Shown here: in pieces, positions 37,253 through 45,683 of the stretch
How the letters are laid out: every line of letters starts with the position of its first letter
Numbering within the stretch: the first letter of the stretch is position 1
Source of the DNA: CAVVAL01 sp963742725
GTDB taxonomy: Bacteria > Actinomycetota > Actinomycetes > Mycobacteriales > Cryptosporangiaceae
Length of the DNA stretch: 64,000 nt
Reading direction: 5' to 3'
NCBI GenBank assembly: GCA_963742725.1
Contig: CAVUMX010000001.1
Location: 1,302,001-1,366,000, forward strand
Notes under the pieces: model-generated
Seen by the model: the letters and a program-made list of their open reading frames with translations, nothing else
Databases searched by the model: none
What the model was told of the DNA's origin: nothing
Program-made: the position numbers and the translations under genes

Positions 37253-38605
37253 GTGACCGTATCCACCCACCGCCCTCGTCTCACCATTCTCGGCACCGGC
37301 TACCTCGGCGCCACCCATGCCGTATCGATGGCCGAGCTCGGCTACGAGGTCCTCGGAGTCGACGTCGACGAGGCGAAGATCGCGAAGCTCGCCAGCGGCG
37401 AGGTTCCGTTCCACGAGCCCGGGTTGGACGAGCTGCTCCACAAGAACCTGGCCACGGGTCGGCTCCGGTTCACCACGTCCTACGCCGAGGCGGCGGAGTT
37501 CGGCGACATCCACTTCATCTGCGTGGGCACGCCGCAGAAGAACGGCAGCAAGGCCGCCGACCTGACCTACGTCGAGTCGGCCGTCACGTCGCTCGCGCCG
37601 CACCTGACCCACAAGTCGCTCGTGGTCGGCAAGTCGACCGTGCCGGTGGGCACCGCCGAGTGGGTGGAGCAACTGCTTCACAAGCACGCCCCGGACGGGA
37701 CCGAGGTCGAGGTCGCCTGGAACCCGGAGTTCCTGCGCGAGGGCTTCGCCGTCGAGGACACGCTGCGCCCGGACCGGCTCGTCTTCGGCGTCAAGTCCGA
37801 GTGGGCCAAGGAGATGCTGGACACGGCGTACAAGGGCGTGTTCGAGCTGGCCCAGTCCGAGGACCGCGAGGTGCCGGTCGTGGCCACCGACTTCGCCACG
37901 GCCGAGCTGGTGAAGGTCTCGGCCAACTCGTTCCTCGCCACGAAGATCTCGTTCATCAACGCGATGGCGGAGGTGTGCGACGCGGCCGGTGCCGACGTCA
38001 CGCAGCTCGCGCGCGCCATCGGCTACGACGTCCGGATCGGCAACAAGTTCCTGCGCGCCGGTGTCGGCTTCGGCGGCGGCTGCCTGCCGAAGGACATCCG
38101 CGCGTTCCAGGCCCGCGCCGACGAGCTGGGCGTGGGTAGCGCCCTGCACTTCCTCGCCGAGGTCGACAACATCAACAAGCGCCGGCGGACGCACGTCATC
38201 GAACTGACCAAGGAGCTGGTCGGCGGTTCGGTGGAGGGAAAGCGGATCGCCGCGCTCGGCGCCACGTTCAAGCCCAACTCCGACGACGTCCGCGACTCGC
38301 CGGCGCTCGCCGTGACCCGCGCGCTGCACGAGGCCGGCGCCGCCGTTCACGTGTACGACCCGGAGGGGTCCGACAACGCGCGGCGCGAGCTGCCGGACGT
38401 CACGTACGCGGTCTCGCTCGTCGAGGCCGTCCGGGACGCCGACATCGTCGTGGTCCTCACCGAGTGGGAAGAGTTCCGCCACGCGGACGCCAGCACCCTC
38501 GGCGACCTCGTGAAGCACCAGCGCGTGATCGACGGCCGTAACTGCCTCGACCCGGCGAGCTGGCGCGCGGCCGGCTGGGAGTACCACGGCCTCGGCCGTC
38601 CCTGA
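37253..38605 (+). CDS. UDP-glucose 6-dehydrogenase
   Basis: Oxidises UDP-glucose to UDP-glucuronate with two NAD+, or a related UDP/GDP-sugar. 450 residues. NAD-binding ILGTGYLGATHAVSMAELG (about residues 12-30), STVPVGT, the catalytic cysteine in GFGGGCLPKD (about residues 275-284) and FKPNSDDVRDSPAL are all intact. GTG 37253 has GGAGG 8 nt upstream. It has its own promoter region of about 165 bp, divergent from the acyl-CoA dehydrogenase. GDP-mannose 6-dehydrogenase is a less likely alternative. Confidence 0.93.
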   Translation: MTVSTHRPRLTILGTGYLGATHAVSMAELGYEVLGVDVDEAKIAKLASGEVPFHEPGLDELLHKNLATGRLRFTTSYAEAAEFGDIHFICVGTPQKNGSKAADLTYVESAVTSLAPHLTHKSLVVGKSTVPVGTAEWVEQLLHKHAPDGTEVEVAWNPEFLREGFAVEDTLRPDRLVFGVKSEWAKEMLDTAYKGVFELAQSEDREVPVVATDFATAELVKVSANSFLATKISFINAMAEVCDAAGADVTQLARAIGYDVRIGNKFLRAGVGFGGGCLPKDIRAFQARADELGVGSALHFLAEVDNINKRRRTHVIELTKELVGGSVEGKRIAALGATFKPNSDDVRDSPALAVTRALHEAGAAVHVYDPEGSDNARRELPDVTYAVSLVEAVRDADIVVVLTEWEEFRHADASTLGDLVKHQRVIDGRNCLDPASWRAAGWEYHGLGRP

Positions 38606-38626
38606 CGCCACGCCCACGCGTCCCAC

Positions 38627-38677
38627 TTTCGGACTTTTGAGGGTGTCCGGCCCCGCCGGACCCTCAAAAGTCCGAAA
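38627..38677. repeat. 51-bp intergenic hairpin, family A, copy 3
   Basis: Perfect 18-bp arms, 15-nt loop, 21 nt beyond the UDP-glucose dehydrogenase stop. Confidence 0.9.
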
Positions 38678-38776
38678 CTCGGCGCAGGGAAAGGTGAGTA
38701 GTTTTGCTCGCCGCGGCGCGCCGTAGCACCGGCACCGTGAGAGGTAGCTTCAAGCCCCCTTTCACGAGGAGCAGGA

Positions 38777-41700
38777 ATGACCGCCGCGCTGTGCCCCGAC
38801 TGCCGCGCCGAACGCCCACCGGGCAGTTCCGCGTGCCCCCGCTGCCACCTGCCCCTCACCGGGCCGGTGGCGACGGAACTCGGCCAGGTCGACCGCGAGC
38901 TGGTCGAGCTGGACGCCCGTCTCGCCGGCCTGGAGCAGGAGCGCGCCCGGCTGCACGGCGTCCGGGGCCAGCTGCTGGCCCGGCGGGCGTCGCTGATCAG
39001 CGCCCTGCGGGCGGCGGTGCGGCCCCGCGCGGCCGTCGCGCAGCCCGGGTCGCCGTTCCAGGCCGCCACGGGCAACACCGCCCGTGACCTGGCGAGCGGC
39101 CCGGTCCGGGAGGCTGCCACGGCCGCCCGCACCGTCGCCGGGGAGGCGTCCAGCCACTCGATCCAGACCGTGCTGCTCCTCCTCGGCGGGCTGCTGCTGG
39201 CCGTGGCGGCGATCGCGTTCACGGCTTTCGCGTGGAGCCGCTTCGGCATCGGCGGCAAGGCGCTGATCCTGTCGGCGCTCACCGTCGTGATGCTGACGGT
39301 GCCGGCCGTCCTGGTGCGGTTCAAGCTCCCGGCGACCGGCGAGACGATCGCCGCCGTCGGACTCGTCCTCGTCGCGCTGGACGGGTACGCCGCGTGGCGG
39401 GTCGGGTTCCTGGGCGTCGACGACTCGCTCCCCGTCGGGGTGTACGCGGGCATCGTCGCAGCGGTCGTGACGGCGGTCGCCGCGCTGTACCCGTTCGCCG
39501 TGCCGCTGCGGTTGCCGAGGCCGATCGCGGTCGTGACCGGTCAGGCCGCGCTGCCGCTGGTCGCCAGCTCCACCGATGTGCCGTTCGGATCGACCGCCAC
39601 CGCGCTCGTGGCCGCGAACCTGGCCGTCGTCTGGCTCGCCAAGCGCTACGACGCGACGCCCGAGAAGGTGCTCGGCTGGATCGGCGCGTCCGCCGCGGCC
39701 GTCACCGCGCTGGGTCAGATCGCGGCCCGGTTCGTCACCGGCACCCTTGCCGAGACCGTCGGATCCGCGCTCGCGCTGGCCGTCCTGGGTGCGCTCACGC
39801 TGGCCGCCGCCGAGCTGATCCGGACGTCCGTCGCGCGTCACCTCGCGTCCGGTGCGGCGGTCCTCGCTGTCGCCGCCGGCGCCACCGCCATCTACCTGCG
39901 CGGCCCGCACGCGCACGAGCCGGTCGCGTTCGGCGTGCTGGCACTCGTCCTGGCCGCCGCCGCCGTCGTGGTTCCCACCGCGTGGCGGACGGGCGCGCTG
40001 AGCGGGGTCACGGCGGTCACGGGCCTCGCGGCGGCGATCCCCGCCTTCTGGACGTTCGTCGTGCTCACCACGCCGATCAGCTGGCTGACGCAGGCCTGGG
40101 ACGTCGGTTCCGCGCGGCAGATCGCGCGGCTCGCCCCCGGCGCGACGTACGCCCCGCCGCTGGACGTCGTCTACACCGTCGTACCAATCGCCGCCGCCGT
40201 CGCGCTGCTGTGCTGGCGCTGGTTCGGCGTCAAGGCGCTGCCGTTCGCGCTGGCCGTCCCAATGGCGGCGCTCGCCCTGCTGACGCCGGTCGCCGGCGGT
40301 GCCGCGCTGTCGGCCGTCCTGGTGGTCGGGGTGGTCGCGGCCGCGACGTTCGGTGGTGCGGCCTTGGCGGTGTCGCGGGAGCGTCCGCTGGCCGTGCTGC
40401 TGGCGGGGATCGGAACGCTTGCCGGCGTGCACGCGGCGGTGTGGTCGGTCGCGAACCGGGCGGCCACGCTCGTCACGATCGGTGCCCTGGCCCTGATCTG
40501 GACGGCGCTCGCCGCCGCCTGGGCCGCCCGCGACCGCACGTCGGTGCTCGGCGGGATCGCCACGGCCGCCGCCCTGCTCGCGGTGACCAGCGAGACCGCC
40601 GCCGTGGCGTCGGCCCTGGACGCCACCCGTCTCGCCCGCGCGCTGGCGATCTTCGCCGCCGCGCTCCTGGCGATCGGGCTGGCCGCCGCGCTGCGGGAAC
40701 GCTGGTCCGTGCACGGGACGGCCGCGCTCGTCACCGTCCCGGTGTCGGCCGCCGCCGGTGCCCTGGCCGGCGCGGTGAACGGTGGCCGCCCCGACATCGG
40801 CCTGTACTCCGCGCTCGCGGCGGCCGTGGTCCTCGGCGCGTACGCCGTGGCCGGCCGCACCCCGCTCGGCGCCACCGGCATCCTCGGACTGGGCATCGGC
40901 GGGCTCGCGGTGCTGCCCGTGGCGGTCGAAGCCGTCGCTGGGCCGCTGAGCTGGGCGTCGTCCGTCTGGGACGGCGCGCCGGCGCGTGCCGGCGCCGGGC
41001 TGGGCGCCACGTTCGGCTGGCACGGCACCGGGTTCGACGTCGTGACGGTGATCGTCGTCGGCGCCGGCATCGCGCTGCTGACGAAGAAGCTGTGGGCGGC
41101 GGCGCCGGTGTGGGCGCTCGCCGTGCTGATGATCCCGCTCGCCCTGGACGCCCCCTGGCCCGCCGGCATCGCCACGGCGACCGTGCTGGCCGTCGCCGGT
41201 GCCGCCGTGGCCGCGTTCGCCGGAAAGCGCGCCATCGGTGCGCCCGTCGCGGCGGTACTGGGGACGACGGCGCTCGGGTGGTCGCTCGCGTCCGAGCCGG
41301 CGACGATCACGGTGCTGGCGGTCGTCGCGGTGACCGGCGCGGTGTGCGCGTACCACGGTGGAATCCGGCTGGCCGGCGCCGTGACCGGTGCCGCCGCCGC
41401 GCTCGCCGAAGCCGTCGCGGTCGGGGCCGCGTTCGACCTGTCCCGCGCCGAGATCGCCTACCCGGTGCTGGGCACGGCTGCCGCGCTGGTGTTCGGGGCG
41501 GGGCTTCTGCCGGACGAACGTCCTTATAGGAGCTTGGAGTTCGTGGGGTTTGCCGGCGTAGCCGGTGCGGTGGCGTTCACGCTCGGCGACACCTGGCACA
41601 CCGCGCTGGCGTTGACGCTGGCCGGCCTGATCGTCGGGGCGACCGCACTGCGGCCGTCCCGGCGGCTCGCGGTGGTCGCCGGGCTCGGGCTGGAACTGGT

Positions 41701-42175
41701 GGCGTCGTGGCTGTGGCTGTGGACGGCCGGGATCCGTACGCCTGAGGCGTACACGCTGCCCACGGCGCTCATCGCCACGGCGGTCGGGCTGGTGGCGCTG
41801 CGGCGGGAGCCGTCGCGGTCGTCGTGGTCCGTGCTCGGGGCCGGGCTCGCCGGGATGGCGCTGCCGAGCCTGGCCGTGATCTTCCGCGAGGACGGGTCGC
41901 CGTGGCGGTCGCTGCTGCTCGGCGGCGGCGCGCTGGCCGTGACGATCGCGGGCGCCGCGACCCGGCGGCAGGCGCCGTTCGTGCTCGGTGCGCTGACGGT
42001 CGCGCTGGTGGCGCTGCGGGAGATCTGGCCGCTGCTGCCGCGCATCGCAGCCGCCGTGCCCGCGTGGGTGCCGCTGGCGATCGGCGGGGTGCTGCTGGTC
42101 GTGCTGGGTGCGACGTACGAGCAGCGGCGGCGGGACCTGCGTCGCGTTCGCGCGGTCGTCGCGCGCATGAACTAA
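38777..42175 (+). CDS. Giant polytopic membrane protein with zinc ribbon (SCO7613 C-terminal-like)
   Basis: 1132 residues. The N-terminus is a zinc ribbon with C6, C9, C20 and C23. A coiled coil (about residues 35-75: ELVELDARLAGLEQERARL) and an Ala-rich linker follow. From about residue 130 to the end there are some thirty hydrophobic segments, almost without large loops. This architecture matches the SCO7613 C-terminal-domain family of actinobacteria, whose function is unknown. ATG 38777 follows GAGGAGCAGGA. It stands alone, behind a hairpin repeat. A transport or flippase-like role is only a guess. Confidence 0.8.
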   Translation: MTAALCPDCRAERPPGSSACPRCHLPLTGPVATELGQVDRELVELDARLAGLEQERARLHGVRGQLLARRASLISALRAAVRPRAAVAQPGSPFQAATGNTARDLASGPVREAATAARTVAGEASSHSIQTVLLLLGGLLLAVAAIAFTAFAWSRFGIGGKALILSALTVVMLTVPAVLVRFKLPATGETIAAVGLVLVALDGYAAWRVGFLGVDDSLPVGVYAGIVAAVVTAVAALYPFAVPLRLPRPIAVVTGQAALPLVASSTDVPFGSTATALVAANLAVVWLAKRYDATPEKVLGWIGASAAAVTALGQIAARFVTGTLAETVGSALALAVLGALTLAAAELIRTSVARHLASGAAVLAVAAGATAIYLRGPHAHEPVAFGVLALVLAAAAVVVPTAWRTGALSGVTAVTGLAAAIPAFWTFVVLTTPISWLTQAWDVGSARQIARLAPGATYAPPLDVVYTVVPIAAAVALLCWRWFGVKALPFALAVPMAALALLTPVAGGAALSAVLVVGVVAAATFGGAALAVSRERPLAVLLAGIGTLAGVHAAVWSVANRAATLVTIGALALIWTALAAAWAARDRTSVLGGIATAAALLAVTSETAAVASALDATRLARALAIFAAALLAIGLAAALRERWSVHGTAALVTVPVSAAAGALAGAVNGGRPDIGLYSALAAAVVLGAYAVAGRTPLGATGILGLGIGGLAVLPVAVEAVAGPLSWASSVWDGAPARAGAGLGATFGWHGTGFDVVTVIVVGAGIALLTKKLWAAAPVWALAVLMIPLALDAPWPAGIATATVLAVAGAAVAAFAGKRAIGAPVAAVLGTTALGWSLASEPATITVLAVVAVTGAVCAYHGGIRLAGAVTGAAAALAEAVAVGAAFDLSRAEIAYPVLGTAAALVFGAGLLPDERPYRSLEFVGFAGVAGAVAFTLGDTWHTALALTLAGLIVGATALRPSRRLAVVAGLGLELVASWLWLWTAGIRTPEAYTLPTALIATAVGLVALRREPSRSSWSVLGAGLAGMALPSLAVIFREDGSPWRSLLLGGGALAVTIAGAATRRQAPFVLGALTVALVALREIWPLLPRIAAAVPAWVPLAIGGVLLVVLGATYEQRRRDLRRVRAVVARMN

Positions 42176-42182
42176 TTGGGGG

Positions 42183-42593
42183 ATGGACTACCGGGATGCC
42201 GCGACGATCCGGCGGGTGTTAGCCGCCCACACCTGGGCCGTGGTCGGCCTGACGAACCACGAGTGGCGGGCGGCGTACAGCGTCGCCCGCTTCCTCCAGC
42301 AGCAGGGCAAGCGGATCGTGCCGGTGAATCCCGGCGCCGAACCGGTGCACGGCGAGCCGGGGTACGCGCGGCTCGCCGACATCCCGTTCGAGGTGGACGT
42401 CGTCGACATCTTCCGGCGCTCGGAACTGGCCGGCGTCCACGTGGACGAAGCCGTCGCGGCCGGTGCGAAGGCCGTGTGGCTCCAGCTCGGCGTGATCGAC
42501 ACGGAGGCGGCTTCCCGGGCGGCCGGCGCCGCGCTGGACGTCGTCATGGACGCCTGCCCCGTCATCGAGTGGCCGGCGTACGGCCCGCGCTAG
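42183..42593 (+). CDS. CoA-binding domain protein (YccU-like)
   Basis: 136 residues with a Rossmann CoA-binding fold: WAVVGLTNHEWRAAYSVARF near residue 18, KRIVPVNPG, EVDVVDIFRRSE and AVWLQLGVID. These match YccU/CoA_binding_2 proteins, which bind CoA but have no assigned reaction. It starts 7 nt after the membrane protein stop, so it may share that transcript. Normal length. Confidence 0.88.
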   Translation: MDYRDAATIRRVLAAHTWAVVGLTNHEWRAAYSVARFLQQQGKRIVPVNPGAEPVHGEPGYARLADIPFEVDVVDIFRRSELAGVHVDEAVAAGAKAVWLQLGVIDTEAASRAAGAALDVVMDACPVIEWPAYGPR

Positions 42594-42655
42594 TGCCGCG
42601 CCGCGCGCGTGCGGGCCGCGCCGCGCGGGACCGTGCGGGCCGCCGCGCCGGGATA

Positions 42656-42721
42656 AACCGGACTGTTCGGGATGGAGTGCTGTAACCGGGCGCGGGATAG
42701 GACGATAACCCCGACAGTTGG
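42656..42721. repeat. Dispersed 66-bp repeat, family B, copy 2
   Basis: Matches 6263-6328 without gaps. It lies 6 nt beyond the purE stop on the minus strand, the same placement and orientation as copy 1. Confidence 0.78.
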
Positions 42722-42727
42722 GCGGCC

Positions 42728-43219
42728 TCAGTCGGTGAGGGATGCGCGGAGGGCTGCGTCCTTCTCGGCGACCAGGTCGCGCAGGCTGTCCTGGTAGCCC
42801 GCCATGCGGTCCAGGAGCGTGGGGTCGCTGGCGCCGAGGATCCGGACGGCGAGCAGCCCGGCGTTCCGCGCCCCGCCGATGCTCACCGTGGCGACCGGGA
42901 CGCCGGCCGGCATCTGGACGATCGACATCAGCGAGTCCATGCCGTCGAGGTACTTGAGCGGCACCGGGACGCCGATCACCGGCAGCGGCGTCATCGACGC
43001 GACCATGCCCGGCAGGTGCGCGGCGCCGCCGGCACCGGCGATGATCACGCGCAGTCCCCGGTCGGCGGCCGTCGACGCGTAGTCGAGCATCTCGCGCGGC
43101 GTCCGGTGCGCGGAGACGACCCGCACCTCGTGCTCGACGCCGAACTCGCGCAGCGCCTCGGCGGCGGCGGACATGACCGGCCAGTCCGAGTCGCTGCCCA
43201 TGATCACGCCGACAGTCAT
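42728..43219 (-). CDS. purE: N5-carboxyaminoimidazole ribonucleotide mutase
   Basis: Purine synthesis: converts N5-CAIR to CAIR. 163 residues. The signature GSDSDWPVM (residues 8-16), SAHRTP and AGAGGAAHLPGM are all intact, and the C-terminal helix matches class I PurE. ATG 43219 overlaps the purK stop by 4 nt, so the pair is one operon and the two steps are coupled. A family B repeat follows the stop and may end the transcript. Confidence 0.96.
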   Translation of the reverse strand: MTVGVIMGSDSDWPVMSAAAEALREFGVEHEVRVVSAHRTPREMLDYASTAADRGLRVIIAGAGGAAHLPGMVASMTPLPVIGVPVPLKYLDGMDSLMSIVQMPAGVPVATVSIGGARNAGLLAVRILGASDPTLLDRMAGYQDSLRDLVAEKDAALRASLTD

Positions 43220-44355
43220 GGTTTTCCTTCCCGGAGCCAGCGCGCGGCCAGGGCGGCCCGCGCGCGGACGGTGTCGAGGTCGTCGCCGAGGGCCGTCACG
43301 TGCCCGATCTTGCGGCCCGGCCGGACCGCCTTGCCGTACAGGTGCACCTTCACCCCGGGGTCGGCGGCGAACAGGTGGTGCAGCCGCTCGTCGATGGCAA
43401 GGCCGCCCGGTTCGCCGCCGAGCACGTTCGCCATGACGACGGCCGGTGCCGCCATCTCGGTCGAGCCGAGCGGGTAGTCGAGCACGGCGCGCAGGTGCTG
43501 CTCGAACTGGCTGGTCCGGGCGCCTTCGATCGTCCAGTGGCCGGAGTTGTGCGGGCGCATCGCCAGCTCGTTGACGCAGATGCCGTCGGCCGTCTCGAAC
43601 AGCTCGACGGCGAGGACGCCCACGACGCCGAGTTCCGTGGCGATCCGGATCGCGAGGCGCTGCGCCTCGGTCGCGCGCTCGGCGGACAAGCCGGGGGCGG
43701 GCGCCAGCACCTCGACGCAGATGCCGTCCCGCTGGACGGTCTCCACGACCGGCCAGGCCGCGACCTGCCCGTACGGCGACCGGGCCACGACAGCCGCCAG
43801 CTCACGCACGAGCGGGACCCGCTCCTCGGCGATCAGCGGCGCTTCGGTTGCCGGCAGGTCCTCGCCCTGCGCGACCATCCAGACGCCCTTGCCGTCGTAC
43901 CCGCCACGCGTGGCCTTCACGATCACCGGCCAGCCCGCGTCGTCGCCGAACCGCTCGAGGTCCGCCGCCAACTCGACCGGAGCCCAGCGCGGCGACGGCG
44001 CGCCCAGCGCGGACAGCCGCTCCCGCATCGCCCGCTTGTCCTGCGCGTACAGCAGCGCGTCCGGACCGGGGAACGCCTTGACGCCCTCGTCGATCAGCGC
44101 CCGGATGTGCTCGGACGGCACGTGCTCGTGGTCGAACGTCACGACGTCGCAGCCCTTGGCGAACGCGCGCAGCGCCGCCAGATCGGTGTGGTGTCCGTGC
44201 TGCAGGTCAGCAGCCACCAGCGCTGCGCCGTCGTCCGGATCGGCGGCGAGGACGCGCAACGACTGGCCGAGCGCGATCGCGGCCTGATGCGTCATCCGGG
44301 CGAGCTGGCCGCCGCCGACCATGCCCACGACGGGGAGGCCGGTGCGGGGATCCAT
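43216..44355 (-). CDS. purK: N5-carboxyaminoimidazole ribonucleotide synthase
   Basis: ATP-grasp enzyme that carboxylates AIR with bicarbonate. 379 residues. VVGMVGGGQLARM at the N-terminus, IVKATRGGYDGKGVW in the ATP-grasp and ICVNELAMRPHNSGHWTIEG near residue 263 are diagnostic. Length is normal. First gene of purKE. The region upstream holds a family C repeat at 44395. Confidence 0.96.
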   Translation of the reverse strand: MDPRTGLPVVGMVGGGQLARMTHQAAIALGQSLRVLAADPDDGAALVAADLQHGHHTDLAALRAFAKGCDVVTFDHEHVPSEHIRALIDEGVKAFPGPDALLYAQDKRAMRERLSALGAPSPRWAPVELAADLERFGDDAGWPVIVKATRGGYDGKGVWMVAQGEDLPATEAPLIAEERVPLVRELAAVVARSPYGQVAAWPVVETVQRDGICVEVLAPAPGLSAERATEAQRLAIRIATELGVVGVLAVELFETADGICVNELAMRPHNSGHWTIEGARTSQFEQHLRAVLDYPLGSTEMAAPAVVMANVLGGEPGGLAIDERLHHLFAADPGVKVHLYGKAVRPGRKIGHVTALGDDLDTVRARAALAARWLREGKP

Positions 44356-44394
44356 GCAGCGGAGCGTAACCGGCGCGTGGCCCGGTCCACGATC

Positions 44395-44441
44395 CGACCG
44401 GTGGGATCGCGGAGCCAGGGTCCACGATCCGACCGGTGGGA
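44395..44441. repeat. Dispersed 48-bp repeat, family C, copy 2
   Basis: Two CGACCGGTGGGA cores 35 bp apart, as at 3467-3514. It lies about 40 nt upstream of the purK start. Confidence 0.72.
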
Positions 44442-44527
44442 GGCCAGCCAGCCGGACCCCGCGGGGAGCCCAGCCAGCCGGACCCGGGGAACTCGGCCGA
44501 CCGCCCGGCCCGGCGGCCGGCCGAGCC

Positions 44528-44562
44528 GGGTGACGGCAGGGCCCCTCGTCCTGCCGTCACCC
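44528..44562. terminator. Hairpin 3' of the first degenerate-GGDEF gene
   Basis: GGGTGACGGCAGG (44528-44540) pairs perfectly with 44550-44562 around a 9-nt loop. A related hairpin stands at the same relative position in the second module (47656-47688). Confidence 0.6.
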
Positions 44563-44673
44563 GCGTCGTGGGTCCACCGGGCCCCCTCGTCCCGGCGGAC
44601 CGCCTGTCCTTCCCGCGCTCGGCCCGCCGGCCCGCGGATGGCCACCCACCGGCCCGCGCCCATCGACTGGTGT

Positions 44674-45465
44674 TCAGCCCTGGTCGACGCCGCTCACCAG
44701 GTCGAGCGCGTCCTGCACGCTCAGCGGCAGCCGCTCCAGCCACACGCGGACGCCTTCCAGGTCACGGCTCCGCTGCAACCGTCCGCGCAGCGTCTCGACG
44801 CGCCGCGCCAGGTGGTGGTCGCGGACGACGAGCCCGAGCACGGCACGTTGCCCCACGGCCGCGAGTGTCTCGCCGCCCGAGAACGCCGCGCGGAGGCAGT
44901 CGCCGAGGGTGAGGCGGAACAGCATCCCCTCCCAGGCGGCGGTGCCGTCCCGGTCGCCGAGGTCGACGACGAGCACCACGTGGCGGTCGGTGGCGGCGGT
45001 GCCGTCCCGTTCGGCTTCGCGGTAGACCTCGGTGAGGCGGGTACGGAGGTACGCCGCCGACGCCAGCCCGCTCAGCGGGTCGACGCAGGTCGCGGTCGTG
45101 ATACCGGCCACCGTGGCCTCCGTCCACGACTCGACCAGTGCCCGCACGACGAGCATCGGCGGGGAGCCGCCCGGCAGCTTCCGGTACAGCGCGTAGAGAT
45201 CGGTGAGTGCTTCGCGGGCTCCGACGCCGGCGTTCGCGCGCGCGGCACCGAGCCGTCCGCAGGCCGCGACGGCGTCACGCCCGCCCGCGATGGCCGCGGC
45301 GACCGCGTCCACCTCGGGCATCCACCAGTCGTCGTGTCTCGTCCATCCAGTTCGCAGTGACTCTTCCGACCATGCGTCCCGCAGTGTCGCCGCGTCACGG
45401 TGACCCCGCTGGGTCGGTCGCCATCCCGGATCCACGATCGCCCCTCGTGGTTGTTCGGCCAGCAC
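44674..45465 (-). CDS. Degenerate GGDEF-like regulator, module 1
   Basis: 263 residues; unnamed family. The N-terminal helical half (about 1-125) is followed by a GGDEF-like fold: DPLSGLASAAYLRTRLTEVY (about residues 132-151), a VVLVVDL strand, a helix LGDCLRAAF, then G-Q-R-A-V-L-G-L-V where the GGDEF signature should be. Diguanylate cyclase activity is therefore not expected; a binding or signalling role is inferred. GTG 45465 is chosen over the upstream ATG because GGAGAGGGAG stands 5 nt before it, and because this start gives exactly the same N-terminal length as its paralogue at 47737. Divergent from the sigma-factor fusion. Confidence 0.7.
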   Translation of the reverse strand: MLAEQPRGAIVDPGWRPTQRGHRDAATLRDAWSEESLRTGWTRHDDWWMPEVDAVAAAIAGGRDAVAACGRLGAARANAGVGAREALTDLYALYRKLPGGSPPMLVVRALVESWTEATVAGITTATCVDPLSGLASAAYLRTRLTEVYREAERDGTAATDRHVVLVVDLGDRDGTAAWEGMLFRLTLGDCLRAAFSGGETLAAVGQRAVLGLVVRDHHLARRVETLRGRLQRSRDLEGVRVWLERLPLSVQDALDLVSGVDQG

Positions 45466-45560
45466 GTCGACTCCCTCTCCGCCGTCGGGCAGCTCGCTCG
45501 CTGCGTGTAACCGCCCGTCTCCGCCCTGCATGCGCAACTGGACGCACGGGCCACACGGTT

Positions 45561-45577
45561 ATGACGCGATATCCGGA
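45561..45577. promoter_or_regulatory. Shared upstream motif, module 1
   Basis: ATGACGCGATATCCGGA lies between the divergent genes. Nearly the same word, ATGACGCGGATCCGGA, occurs at 48587 in module 2. Candidate binding site for the encoded sigma factors or their regulators. Confidence 0.45.
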
Positions 45578-45683
45578 ACAAGTTCGGCCGAATGTCCAGC
45601 GGGGCGGACAAACACGTGAACAGCTGTCACCATCGTTGCGGTGTTGCGGTTTGATAAGCGCCACGCAGACAACCGGTGGGCAG

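Noticed and set aside
38762..41599. Very long open frame on the minus strand opposite the 1132-residue membrane protein
   Set aside because: Its protein is Arg/Gly/Asp/His-rich low complexity, the usual mirror of a GC-rich Ala/Val/Leu coding strand; the plus-strand gene has zinc ribbon, helices and a ribosome-binding site.
45561..45590. Classical ECF -35/-10 promoter (GGAAC...CGTC) before sigma module 1
   Set aside because: GGAAC is present but no properly spaced CGTC follows.
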